From Verrucomicrobiaceae bacterium (GTDB taxonomy: Bacteria > Verrucomicrobiota > Verrucomicrobiia > Verrucomicrobiales > Akkermansiaceae), in the NCBI GenBank assembly GCA_027485995.1, contig JAIXPW010000258.1, positions 46,609 through 110,608 of the forward strand: DNA of 64,000 nt. The letters are read 5' to 3'. Positions 32,813 to 42,284 of the stretch are shown piece after piece; position 1 is the stretch's first letter; each line of letters opens with the position of its first letter. The position numbers and the translations under genes were made by a program. The notes below the pieces were generated by a model. The model saw only the letters and a program-made list of their open reading frames with translations. It was not told the origin of the DNA and did no database searches.

Positions 32813-34202
32813 CCGCTGGATCCGGGTCGATTCCGTTTCTGCGCCACCACTCCACCCTGGAGACAACCGCGCAGAGCATGATCCAAGTGGTGAGATTCTT
32901 CGTCTGGGTCAGAACCCGCTCGACCCTTCCCTGAAGATAGGTCAAGGCGAGTGCTGCCAGTAATCCCAGCAGGAAAAGCCCAAGAGGTCCCTTCCAGTAC
33001 CGGATCGTCGCCCGCAGTGCGAACCATAAGGTCAGCAGCAGAAACACCAGAAACATCGAGAACCCCAGATAACCGTTCTCAGCCAGCAACAGCCAGTAAA
33101 GACTCTCGGTCAGGGGATTCGCCATGAACTGCTCCGGATAGATCGCCCGACCGCGATTGCGCTCCCAGTCCTCGAGAATGGCGGAGTATTTCTCCCCTTC
33201 CGGGCGGCTGTTCGCCAGGCCGAAGTTGTTCCAGCCGATGCCGGTCAGCGGATGATCCGCAAGCATGGCGGCGGACTGGTTGTTCAGCGCCCAGCGCAGG
33301 TCATTCTCGGGTAGGTCATCCCCCGCTCCATGCATGCGCTCCATGAAGGTATCCAGGGCCATCGCCATCGCCGCCGCGCCCCCGACCACCAGCACAACCG
33401 TGAAGACCGCCCGGCGGACGGTGATCCCCTGGAGAAACGAAAGCCCGACGACCAGGACCGTCCCGATCCCGAAGGCGGCCAACGAGGCCCGGGAGACCGT
33501 CAGCAGCACCACCAACCCCGCAGATCCGAAGGCCACCACATTCAGCATGAAATCCTTTGGCCCAGTCTGCTGGGACAGCGCCAGCCCCAGGATCGGCAGC
33601 GCCACCATGTAGGACCACATCGCCATTGGGTTCTGGTGCTCGAACCAGCCGATCACCCGGTAGGCTCCCTGCACATACCTGAAATAGAGACAGACCAGAA
33701 GCTGAAGGATCAGGGCGATTGAGAAGCCACGCATGATGGCCCTGACATCCCTCACATCATGGATCGCGTGGAAAACGCCGGCGAAGACCAGCGCCATCTT
33801 GAGGAACTTGAATGCAGGCATCCAGACATAGACCGGATTGATCGCCGACACGACCGACGCACAACACACCACCACCCAGGCGATCCACACCCAAAGTCCA
33901 GGCGGCAGAAGCTTGAAATCCTTCCTCTTCTCCAGATAGACCGACAGCGAGAGCGCCATCGCCAGCGCCTCGATGTAGTTGAACTCGAAGCCCTTGGCAT
34001 GCCCCCGATACTTCTCGATCGAGTAAAGCATCAGCGTGAAATCCCCCGGCGGCCGCACCAGCCACCACGCCATGAAGCCCAGCAGCACCCGCCGCGCCGT
34101 GTCGCGCCCCTTCAGGTAGAACCCAAGTCCTGGTCCGACGCCGAGGTACACCACGGCGATCATCAGCAGCTTGAAGATCAGCTTCACCACTTCCATGTCC
34201 AT
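32784..34202 (-). CDS. O-antigen ligase/Wzy-type polysaccharide polymerase
   Basis: A 472-residue polytopic membrane protein with about ten to twelve helices, for example LIFKLLMIAVVYLGVGPGLGF, AWVVVCCASVVSAI and FLVFLLLTLWFAL. The large loop before the final helices carries the WaaL/Wzy_C feature DHPLTGIGWNNFGLANS, followed by TESLYWLLLAENGYLGFSMF, the usual ligase/polymerase signature (His and the NxYL-like turn). The start is ATG 34202. It is transcribed against the export genes and its 3' end overlaps theirs. It polymerises or ligates repeat units at the periplasmic face. Confidence 0.88.
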   Translation of the reverse strand: MDMEVVKLIFKLLMIAVVYLGVGPGLGFYLKGRDTARRVLLGFMAWWLVRPPGDFTLMLYSIEKYRGHAKGFEFNYIEALAMALSLSVYLEKRKDFKLLPPGLWVWIAWVVVCCASVVSAINPVYVWMPAFKFLKMALVFAGVFHAIHDVRDVRAIMRGFSIALILQLLVCLYFRYVQGAYRVIGWFEHQNPMAMWSYMVALPILGLALSQQTGPKDFMLNVVAFGSAGLVVLLTVSRASLAAFGIGTVLVVGLSFLQGITVRRAVFTVVLVVGGAAAMAMALDTFMERMHGAGDDLPENDLRWALNNQSAAMLADHPLTGIGWNNFGLANSRPEGEKYSAILEDWERNRGRAIYPEQFMANPLTESLYWLLLAENGYLGFSMFLVFLLLTLWFALRATIRYWKGPLGLFLLGLLAALALTYLQGRVERVLTQTKNLTTWIMLCAVVSRVEWWRRNGIDPDPAVRERKPRVK

Positions 34203-34815
34203 AGACTTCGCGGAATCCCCGCCCGCGGCAATTCCCTTTCTGAGGGAATGGGACTTCGTGGCGGTGCTGGCCCGACAAGAGTGTCGCGAGTCCCAACGAA
34301 GCCGCGACCTTCCTGGCGCCAGGCAACTCCGGGTCTTGTCGCCACAGGAATGTCGCGACTCCTAAACGCGAATGCAGTCCTCCGTGATGAAAGCCGCATG
34401 CTCCTCCGGCGGGTGACGACCACAGACATCGCCGGAAAGGCGTTGTGCAAGGTGGCCGCCGTGCCGGATGCGGATAATTACGAGCTATTGCTTCCGCGTC
34501 CGTCCCATCGGAGCGGACGGGCCGAGTGGCTGGGGTGACGTGGCGACGATGATGGTGATGTGATTGAAGTGCCGGGTGATCGGTGATCGGCAGATGACGG
34601 AGTTACGACACTGTTGGGGTATCTTCGGCAGTGGCCGATGACGGCTGGGGACAGGAATGTCCCCGCTCCGGGCAAAGGCGCTGGTCCGGATGGATCAGGG
34701 CGTTTTGGTGGGAGGCGCGGGGGACGTAGCGCGCTCTCAATGGAGCGATTGAATTGAGTTTGAGAGGCCACTGAAAAGCTTATGGCCCGTTGAGAGCCGC
34801 AGCTTGTTCGGAGGA
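34203..34815. repeat. Gene-free stretch with dispersed repeat copies
   Basis: No convincing gene is present. Three related units centred on AGGAATGTCGCGACTCC occur at about 34273-34293, 34343-34362 and 34649-34669, and a fourth lies at 35625-35645. A small hairpin (CCGTCC / GGACGG, 34500-34520) and a partial GGTGATC direct repeat near 34577 are also seen. The promoter of the wzy-like gene must lie near 34203-34280. Confidence 0.6.
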
Positions 34816-35097
34816 TTACATCTTGGATTTTCGAATACGCATGCCAGTCAAGACCAGCGGAATTCCAGCAAGCAGTGGCAAAAGATACACCAGTCTTGGT
34901 ATCCACCCCTTTTCGCTAACACCGCAAGCAATAGACTTACTGACCACCCCAGTCTCGTCAATTGACACAGTCGCGCTGCTAAAGGGTGTCGCGCCCCCGG
35001 ATGCAACGAACAACGTGATCGCAACGACGCCCAGAACCATGCCGAGCCAAAACAGGGCCGTTCCACGGAGATGCGTTTCGCTTGGCTTCACCAACAT
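34816..35097 (-). CDS. Small two-helix membrane protein, function unknown
   Basis: 93 residues with two hydrophobic helices: ALFWLGMVLGVVAITLFVASGG (about 14-35) and LVYLLPLLAGIPLVLTGMRI (about 69-88), ending in a basic tail (RKSKM). The DNA is AT-richer than the polysaccharide genes on either side, and the gene sits alone in a repeat-rich gap, so it may be acquired. The helical pattern supports a real protein; no family recognised. Confidence 0.5.
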   Translation of the reverse strand: MLVKPSETHLRGTALFWLGMVLGVVAITLFVASGGATPFSSATVSIDETGVVSKSIACGVSEKGWIPRLVYLLPLLAGIPLVLTGMRIRKSKM

Positions 35098-35684
35098 TGG
35101 ATCAGAATTTTGTTATCTTTCCGAATGGTATTGTTAAACGAACGCTCGGCGAGCAGGGGGCAAAGGCGACCCGGCCATCCGGAAATTGAGTCGTTCATCC
35201 ATGGGAGGACTCTGGAGCATGAAGGATGGGAATCCAAGTCGATTTTGGACGGACGGGCATCCAATGGAGTGGCGAGATTCCTGTCGCAACAACCTCCCAC
35301 TTGGCCATTCGCCAAGTTTACCTTGAATCCTGAAATACAAACCACGAAATTCACGAAAGATCACCAAGATCAGGCAGTTCCGAAACGCTTCAGACTCATT
35401 CATCAAGTGAGTGCGAAGATGGCGACCATTGCTTCTGCTTTCGTGATTTTCGTGACTTTAGTGGTTTCCCATTTCATGTTAAGGTTTGCTAAGAACCCAA
35501 GGAGGCTGATCGCGCGAATATCCCAGTGCTGATCCGTCGCCGAGCCCGGTTTGTCTGATGGGGTGCAGTTTGGATTCTTGGCAAACGCATCTGCGAATCT
35601 GATGGAGAGTCCCCTTACTTCTCGCGACAGGAATGTCGCAACTCCCCAACGCATGTGCAGTCGCTCGTGATGAAGGCACTTTCC
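35098..35684. repeat. Gene-free stretch with an inverted ACGAAATTCACGAAA-type repeat
   Basis: ACCACGAAATTCACGAAAGATCACCAA at 35341-35367 is the imperfect reverse complement of 35439-35465, which reads TTTCGTGATTTTCGTGACTTTAGTGGT, about 70 bases apart. A 49-base unit at about 35627-35675 matches 34343-34391 and ends 10 bases before the histidine kinase stop. No coding capacity is convincing. Confidence 0.6.
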
Positions 35685-38600
35685 TCAAACGCTGTCAGCG
35701 GGAGCCAGGGTGGCGAGGGCGTCGCGGAGTCCGTCGAGGGTGACGGGCTTGGAGAGGTAGCCGTCCATGCCAGCCAGCGAGGCGGCATCGCGGTCCTCCT
35801 GGAAGGCGTTCGCCGTGAGGGCAATGAGCTTCGGTCTGGAAGGCAGGCCTGCCGCAATGATCCGGCGACTGGCTTCCAGTCCATCCATGACAGGCATCTG
35901 GATGTCCATGAAGACGACATCATAGGAACCTGCCATCACGGCATCGACCGCCTTCTGGCCGTCAGCGACCACGATGGGCTCGACACCCAAGCGCTTGAGC
36001 AGGAGCTTCACCACTTTCTGATTGGTTGGATTGTCCTCGGCCACCAGCACCTTCAGGGAGGAGATGTGATCGAGCGAGCCCGATGCCGTCGGGATTCCTG
36101 CGGGCTCCCGCTGCGGGACGCTGCCAGGGAACAGGCGGTCAAGGATCCCGCTGATGGTGGCCGGCCAGATGGGCTTCACGGCCAATTCATCGAAGATTTC
36201 AGGGTGATCCGAGGGGTTGAGAGACTCGGAACTGAGAAGGACAATGCGGGTCTTGGAGGCATTGGCCCGGCTGCGGAGGAGACGGCTCATTTCCAGGCCA
36301 TTCATCTTGGGCATGTGATAATCGGTGAAGACCAGATCAAAAGGTCCTTCCTGATCCCAGCGCTCGAGCGCCATCGATCCACAGTCCGCCGTTTTGCAAC
36401 CGATGCCCCAATTCGCCAGCATCTCCTCCATCAACCTGAGATTGAGGGGCAGGTCATCGATCACCAGCACCTTCAGATTCTCCTGGGAATACGGAGCGAT
36501 CAGGGGCTTGCAGGCCCGGGGCTGATCCGTTGACTTGGGAAGTTGCAGGGTGACCTCGAAGTTGGAGCCTTCACCCAGGCAGCTTTCCACCGAGATGCCG
36601 CCACCCATGAGTTCTGCAAGCCGCTTGCAAATGGCGAGACCCAGCCCGGAACCGCCGAAGCGTCGGGTGGTGGTGGAGTCCTCCTGGCTGAACGGCTTGA
36701 AGAGTCGCTCAAGGGCATCGCCCCCGATTCCGATTCCAGAGTCCCTGATACTCAGACGGATCTGCCACATTCCATTGGCCCCTTCCTGTCCTTCAACCGA
36801 AAGGGCCACGAAGCCCTGCATGGTGAACTTCACGGCATTCCCGAGGAGATTGACCAGGATCTGACCAATGCGCGACTTGTCGCCGACAAACGAAAGCGGC
36901 AATCCGGGATCGATGCGACAGATCAGTTCCAGATCCTTGCCGATGACGCCGACACGGACGACATCGAACACCTCGTGGCAGATTTCCTGAAGGGAAATCA
37001 CCGATTCATCCAGGTCGATCTTGCCGCTCTCGATCCTGGAGTAGTCGAGCACGTCATTGATAAGTCCGAGGAGGAAGTGGCTGGAGCGAAGGATGGTTGC
37101 CGCAAAGTCCTTCTGCTGGTCATTGAGGACCGTGGTCTCGAGCAGCGAGGCCATTCCGATGACGGCATTCAGCGGGGTGCGGATCTCATGGCTCATCGTG
37201 GCCAGGAAGGTGCTCTTGGCCCGGTTTGCCTTCTCCGCGGAACTCGCCGCATCTCGTGCCATATCCCGGGCCTTCAACAGCTCTTCGGACTCCTCGGCCG
37301 CCACCAGGCACAGGCCGATGTTCGAGGCCACCGAGGTCAGCACGGAAATTTCCCAGGGCTCCCAGCGTCTTGCATCTCCAGCGACATCCAGCCGAAGAAA
37401 GCCCCAGAGCTTGTCGGTGACCAGGATCGGAATGACCAGCGTCGAGGCCGCCCCCATCGATTCAAGATACTCCCGTTCTTCAGGGGGAAAGTCCGATGCA
37501 GGTCCGGAGATCTCGCGTCCTGCGAGCAACTCTTCATGCCATCGCGAAAGCCCGCACTCGGCGAACGTCGTGTCCGTGGGGTGGGATGTGAGCTCAGCGA
37601 CTGCGGCACCTTCCTCACGCCAGAGGGAGATCAGGCTCATCGCAGGCTGTCTGGTGATGGGATGAAGATGGTCGCGATACACCCCGACCGTGGAGGCGCC
37701 GCTGGCGGAACCGATCCGCGTCAGGATGCCAGCCCACAATTCCTCGAGGGCACGCGATGACAGCAGGTTGGCACTGATGAAGGCGGCAGCTTCGAGCAAC
37801 CTGGCCGAGCGGCGCTCGTTGGTCACATCGCGTTCGATCGCCATGAATCCGATGTGTTCTCCGCGCGCATCCAACAGTGGCTGGCACTCGATGTGGATCA
37901 GATAGGGCTTGCCCGACTTGCTGTAGTTCAGGATTTCGGTGTCAAAGCCCTGCCCCGCCTTGACCCGTTCACTCATCAGCTTTCGGACGGGACCATGCGC
38001 CCCATCGGGTTGAAGGAACGAACCTGGACTTCTTCCAAGAACCTCGTCCAGCGTGTAGCCACTGATCCGGGTGAAGCCGTCATTCACCCACTTGATCTTC
38101 CCGGACACATCCGTGATCACCACCGCATTGTCAGTACGTCTGGCAACGAGGGCGAGGAGATCCAGTTTTCTCGTGTTCTCGAGCGAAACGAGATGGAACG
38201 AAAAGATGGTCAGGAGAAGACAGGCCACCAAGAGGGTCCCTCCCATGGCCGCAAGTCGGCGCGCCGCCAGCGGACGCAACCAGTCGCGGGCCGGATAGTC
38301 CACGCCGATGGCCGCCACGACACGGCCGCCGTCATGGTCGTACACCGGCACGCCAGCGGTGAACCAGACTCCCCACTCATCCGAGTAGGGGCCGTGCAGC
38401 GAGGACTTCCCTTGAAACGCATCCTTCCATTGGCTGAGATTCCGAGAAACCGGCTGACCTGGCGGAGAAAAGTCTTCTGATTGGGGATCCTCGGCATCGA
38501 CCAGGAAGACGGGCTTCTCCGCCCTCATCGCCACCAGATAAGCGAATCTCGACGAAGGCAGGGAATCCCGTATCTGCACCAGCTTTGACCGGCTGCTCAG

Positions 38601-39473
38601 ATAAGACTCATTTGAAAGATCGTCAGCATTGCCCTGAATGCGAACCACGGAGGTTGCATCAAGGCTTGAAGCCCCCAGCTTGATCGCACTCAGCAGGGTG
38701 GTGGTCTGTTCGGCATAGGCATGCTTGCCCAGCCAGTCCGACAACCAGGCACCATAACCCAGAGCCAGTCCGAAGGCCGCCACGGCCAATCTCGCACTCA
38801 AGCCGCCCCGCCTTCCCAAGCCCGGAAGCATCAGGCTGAAACGCTGCCCCGAGTGCCACATCGAAGCGGCCAAGGTCATGGAGGCAAAGGTCGCCGCAAT
38901 AAGCATTCCAAGCATCGCCACCCGCGAAGGGGAATCACCGAGGCCATCGGCGTCGAAGGTGACGCCCACCATGTTTGAATTCAACTGCACCGCCACGATG
39001 AGGCCCATTCCGACAGCCAACGAAATTCGGAGCAGCATCCCGCCCCAACTGAACTTCGGAATCCGATCCGCTCCAATCAGCCAGCCGGAACCACAGGCCA
39101 ACGCGAGCGCCGGCAGATACAGCATCGAAGCCCTCGACGGATCGAGCACCAGGAACAAGCAGGTCCCCCCCACCGCCGCGGCACCAAACCATTTCAAGCG
39201 CCAGGACCACCCGAGCCTATGCCCGAGACTGGAAAGGCAGAACGCGGCAAGCATCGCGACCGAGACCGGAATGAGCAGCACGCGACCAGAGAACGAGGAA
39301 CCGTTTCTCGTGGCGAAATCGAGCATCGCGGACCATCCGGTTCCCGCCAGGGAAAGCAGCGCGACCACCAAAGCCAGCCATCTTGTTTCCTGGCGTCGCT
39401 GCCGGTACGACAGGAAGGCTCCGAATGAAGCCGCCAGCAGCAAGAGTCCGATTGCAAATATCAGATAATCCAT
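35685..39473 (-). CDS. Hybrid sensor histidine kinase with two receivers (7TM, periplasmic sensor, PAS, GAF, HisKA, HATPase, REC, REC)
   Basis: 1262 residues. About eight membrane helices occupy residues 1-240. A periplasmic sensor (about 245-410, with GPYSDEWGVWFTAGVPVYDHDGG) and one more helix follow. Then PAS (about 445-555, ITDVSGKIKWVNDGFTRISGY), GAF (about 570-715) and HisKA with the phosphoacceptor His762 in MSHEIRTPLN. The HATPase has N box LVNLLGNAVKF, DSGIGIG and GGSGLGLAI. Receiver 1 has Asp1051 in FTDYHMPKM; receiver 2 has Asp1190 in FMDIQMPVMDG. There is no HPt domain, so phosphotransfer needs a separate HPt, probably the protein at 54981. It lies 166 bases after the Wzx-like gene, at the end of the minus-strand half of the locus. 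Confidence 0.93.
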   Translation of the reverse strand: MDYLIFAIGLLLLAASFGAFLSYRQRRQETRWLALVVALLSLAGTGWSAMLDFATRNGSSFSGRVLLIPVSVAMLAAFCLSSLGHRLGWSWRLKWFGAAAVGGTCLFLVLDPSRASMLYLPALALACGSGWLIGADRIPKFSWGGMLLRISLAVGMGLIVAVQLNSNMVGVTFDADGLGDSPSRVAMLGMLIAATFASMTLAASMWHSGQRFSLMLPGLGRRGGLSARLAVAAFGLALGYGAWLSDWLGKHAYAEQTTTLLSAIKLGASSLDATSVVRIQGNADDLSNESYLSSRSKLVQIRDSLPSSRFAYLVAMRAEKPVFLVDAEDPQSEDFSPPGQPVSRNLSQWKDAFQGKSSLHGPYSDEWGVWFTAGVPVYDHDGGRVVAAIGVDYPARDWLRPLAARRLAAMGGTLLVACLLLTIFSFHLVSLENTRKLDLLALVARRTDNAVVITDVSGKIKWVNDGFTRISGYTLDEVLGRSPGSFLQPDGAHGPVRKLMSERVKAGQGFDTEILNYSKSGKPYLIHIECQPLLDARGEHIGFMAIERDVTNERRSARLLEAAAFISANLLSSRALEELWAGILTRIGSASGASTVGVYRDHLHPITRQPAMSLISLWREEGAAVAELTSHPTDTTFAECGLSRWHEELLAGREISGPASDFPPEEREYLESMGAASTLVIPILVTDKLWGFLRLDVAGDARRWEPWEISVLTSVASNIGLCLVAAEESEELLKARDMARDAASSAEKANRAKSTFLATMSHEIRTPLNAVIGMASLLETTVLNDQQKDFAATILRSSHFLLGLINDVLDYSRIESGKIDLDESVISLQEICHEVFDVVRVGVIGKDLELICRIDPGLPLSFVGDKSRIGQILVNLLGNAVKFTMQGFVALSVEGQEGANGMWQIRLSIRDSGIGIGGDALERLFKPFSQEDSTTTRRFGGSGLGLAICKRLAELMGGGISVESCLGEGSNFEVTLQLPKSTDQPRACKPLIAPYSQENLKVLVIDDLPLNLRLMEEMLANWGIGCKTADCGSMALERWDQEGPFDLVFTDYHMPKMNGLEMSRLLRSRANASKTRIVLLSSESLNPSDHPEIFDELAVKPIWPATISGILDRLFPGSVPQREPAGIPTASGSLDHISSLKVLVAEDNPTNQKVVKLLLKRLGVEPIVVADGQKAVDAVMAGSYDVVFMDIQMPVMDGLEASRRIIAAGLPSRPKLIALTANAFQEDRDAASLAGMDGYLSKPVTLDGLRDALATLAPADSV

Positions 39474-39639
39474 GTCGGGGCGCTATGAACAACCTTGTCT
39501 GTAAAGCCTTGAAAACACGGGCAGGGCATGGCGAAAAGGGGATTCAAACACAAGGGCAATTGACCGCATCTCCAAACCATTCGAGCCGGTGGGTGCCATG
39601 GAACCGGTTCCAGTGGGGGTCTGAACCTGAGCCATCACG

Positions 39640-41133
39640 CTAGCGGGTCATTTCCCGAAGGGTTCGATGGCCGAAAGCGAGGATCGGCAAGCAGGCCACC
39701 AGCCCCCTCCAGGCCAAGCCCAGAAAGCCGGCGTCCGCCCGGATCGGCGCGAAAAACAGCAACATTCCCAGAACCAGAAGAAAGGCCCCGAGCGGCAGCA
39801 GCGTCCCTCGCGCATGGCCTGCGAGAAACCTCCCGAAGCCAAGTGAAAGACGTTTCAAGGTCAGGGGAACGACAAAGGTCCACCCGATCAGGAAAGTTGG
39901 AACGAGGGTGCCGATCGCCACCCCGACCACGCCGAACTTGTAGGCAAGGATCACGCTCAAGATCAGGTTTGCAACCGCATCACCCACCGAGATTCCGAGC
40001 AGCGCCTTTTCGTCGCCACACATCATCAGCACCCGTTTTGAGGAACTGTTGGTCAGCAGCGAGCTGTAGATCGTGAAGGTCAGGATTTGACCCACCCAGA
40101 AGGTCTCAGGCGGCACCGCTTTAAGACCGGTCAAAAGCGAGATCAGGGGCTCCAGGTAAACCGCCGAAAGCAGGTAGGCAGGCGTCACCAGCATGAAGGT
40201 GAGTCGCGAACTGCGGATCAGGAGTTCGCGCAGCCCCTCGTCATCTCCCCTCGCCTTCAGATCGGCGGCCGCCGGAGAAAGCGCCGCCTGAAGCTGGACG
40301 CTGAAAAGATTCAGCATTTCCGCCATCTTGTAACCGGCCTGATACACGGTGACCGCTGCGACACCGACGATCATCGAAAGCACCAACTGATCGCTCTTCG
40401 ACATGATCAGGTTGCTGAAGGTGATGAGGTAGGCCGCGATCGAAAAGCCGATCTGGGCCTTCACCGCGCGCCACTCGAAGAGCCCCGGAGAGAGTGACAA
40501 GCCCGGAATGTGGGCCATGGCCATGAAGGCCGCCACCAGGTTAGGAAGGGCGCTGGTCGCCACGCTGACCGCCATCAGCGTGCTGAATGACCAATGGGCG
40601 TGCATGCCCCACATCAGGCCGCCGAAGTTGAGCAAGGTCGCCACCAGGTTGACCCAGTTCGCCAGATCGATCCGCTGGAGGCCTCTCAGAATTTCGGGAA
40701 ACAACCCGAGCGGAAACATCACCGCCAGTCCCACGAAGAAGACCGTGTAGGCCTTTTCAAACTCGGCCCGGTCAGGAGATGCCACCTCCACCGCCCCGAT
40801 GAATCCGCTTCTCGCCGCGAGCAATGCCACCATCAGCACGATTCCCACCCCGACAAAGGTCCAGAAAATCGTCGCGATCAGCCGACTCAGTCCAGCGATG
40901 TCTCCACTGGCGGTCTTCTCGGCCACCGCCTTCTGCGCAGTGAAGCCAAAGCCGAAATCCAGCAGGACTCCATAGCCGAAGAGCGACCACAGCAACGACC
41001 AGAACCCGAATTCAGATGGCTTGAAGGACTGGAACATCTGCCTGAACAGCACCAGACCCACGAGCATCCGCACGATCACCCCCACATAACTGCTGAAGGT
41101 ATTCTTCCAGAACCGCTTTTTCCATTCCGCCAT
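39640..41133 (-). CDS. Wzx-type oligosaccharide flippase
   Basis: A 497-residue polytopic protein with about twelve to fourteen helices, of the MOP/polysaccharide-translocase family. It opens FWKNTFSSYVGVIVRMLVGLVLF, then FGFWSLLWSLFGYGVLLDFGFG, the usual first two flippase helices. A charged segment DQLVLSMIVGVAAVTVYQAGYKMAE is in the family position, and LVPTFLIGWTFVVPLTLKR lies near the end. It flips lipid-linked repeat units to the periplasm. The gene begins two bases after the upstream glycosyltransferase stop, within the run from 46350 to 39640. Confidence 0.9.
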   Translation of the reverse strand: MAEWKKRFWKNTFSSYVGVIVRMLVGLVLFRQMFQSFKPSEFGFWSLLWSLFGYGVLLDFGFGFTAQKAVAEKTASGDIAGLSRLIATIFWTFVGVGIVLMVALLAARSGFIGAVEVASPDRAEFEKAYTVFFVGLAVMFPLGLFPEILRGLQRIDLANWVNLVATLLNFGGLMWGMHAHWSFSTLMAVSVATSALPNLVAAFMAMAHIPGLSLSPGLFEWRAVKAQIGFSIAAYLITFSNLIMSKSDQLVLSMIVGVAAVTVYQAGYKMAEMLNLFSVQLQAALSPAAADLKARGDDEGLRELLIRSSRLTFMLVTPAYLLSAVYLEPLISLLTGLKAVPPETFWVGQILTFTIYSSLLTNSSSKRVLMMCGDEKALLGISVGDAVANLILSVILAYKFGVVGVAIGTLVPTFLIGWTFVVPLTLKRLSLGFGRFLAGHARGTLLPLGAFLLVLGMLLFFAPIRADAGFLGLAWRGLVACLPILAFGHRTLREMTR

Positions 41134-41135
41134 GA

Positions 41136-42284
41136 TCAGTTATGCTGCTGGTTGCCCAGGGTTTCCCGATAGATCCCAGCCGCAATCTCGGCGTGGGCCT
41201 TCCAGGTGAAGTTCGATGCCCACTCGATGCCCTGCTCCTCCCGATGCTTCCGCTCGATTGAATCCATGGTGGCCATTTGTCTCATCGCAGCCTCGATCGA
41301 CTTCGCGTCGAGACCATCAAACAGGATTCCCGCAGGACCGGACACCTCGGGAAGGCTGGTCGAGTCGGACGACGCCACGCGTGTCCCGCAGGCCTGCGAC
41401 TCCAGAAGCGGCAGACCGAAGCCCTCCATCAGGGAGGGAAAGACCAACGCGTCCGCCGCCGCATACCACAGGGCGAGGTCGGCGTTGTCCACGAAGCCTT
41501 CCAAACGGATCCGCTCGCGGACTGGGGAAGCCGCCACGGCGGCTTCGATGACTTCCGATCCATGCCAGGGGGCACCGGGAAGAACGAGGTCACCTTGAAA
41601 GCCGCCTGAAGCAACCAGATTGGAAAAGGCCTCGATCAAGCGGACGTGGTTCTTGGCAGGATGCTCGAGTCTCGCGACAAACAGGAAAAAGGGTCGATCC
41701 AGGCGCTTGCGGAGGCGGAACGCCGCGATGTCCGCTGCCGCCTGTGGCCGGAACTGTTCGTGATCAATCCCGTTCAGCGCGGTCCGGACCTTCCCCTCTT
41801 CCACACCCATGAACCGGATCACATCCCGGCGGGTCATTTCGCTCACGGCGAGGATGCGGTCCACCCGACGTGCGATCCATGGCACCAGGACCCGGCCAAA
41901 CCACCCACGATAGGCATCGTACTTGTCCCTCAGGATGAACGGAGCGCAATCATGGATCGTCGCCACCTGGGGAACCGGTGAAAATGCCAGCATCCGTCGA
42001 TAACTGGGAATGTGGACGAGTTCGAATCGGCCCCGCTTCAACACTCCGGGCAGCAGCGCCTGATGCCAGAGGAGATTCAAGGGGCCTCGGGAAAACCTCG
42101 GAGGGATCGACACCCAGCGCTCGTCCTTCAGAAAAGGGAAAAGATGCCGGTCCTCATCCATCCCGGCTAGATGGAGTTCAACCTCCGGGTGCGCCTCCAC
42201 CAGCGCGGCGGCAAGGGAGATCACGTAGCGGCCAACACCGGAACGCCCGCCCTGGATCATGCCCGCTGACAGAAGCACCTTCAT
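41136..42284 (-). CDS. GT4-family glycosyltransferase
   Basis: 382 residues from ATG 42284 (MKVLLSAGMIQGGRSGVGRY, the typical N-terminal G-rich turn). The C-terminal GT-B domain shows FLFVARLEHPAKNHVRLIEAF, then ADALVFPSLMEGFGLPLLESQACGTRVASSDSTSLPEV with the donor-sugar EGFGLP motif. The INGIDHEQFRP segment is standard for GT4 mannosyl- or rhamnosyl-type enzymes. The ATG overlaps the TGA of the WecG-STAS gene (ATGA), coupling translation. The acceptor and donor cannot be inferred. Confidence 0.9.
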   Translation of the reverse strand: MKVLLSAGMIQGGRSGVGRYVISLAAALVEAHPEVELHLAGMDEDRHLFPFLKDERWVSIPPRFSRGPLNLLWHQALLPGVLKRGRFELVHIPSYRRMLAFSPVPQVATIHDCAPFILRDKYDAYRGWFGRVLVPWIARRVDRILAVSEMTRRDVIRFMGVEEGKVRTALNGIDHEQFRPQAAADIAAFRLRKRLDRPFFLFVARLEHPAKNHVRLIEAFSNLVASGGFQGDLVLPGAPWHGSEVIEAAVAASPVRERIRLEGFVDNADLALWYAAADALVFPSLMEGFGLPLLESQACGTRVASSDSTSLPEVSGPAGILFDGLDAKSIEAAMRQMATMDSIERKHREEQGIEWASNFTWKAHAEIAAGIYRETLGNQQHN

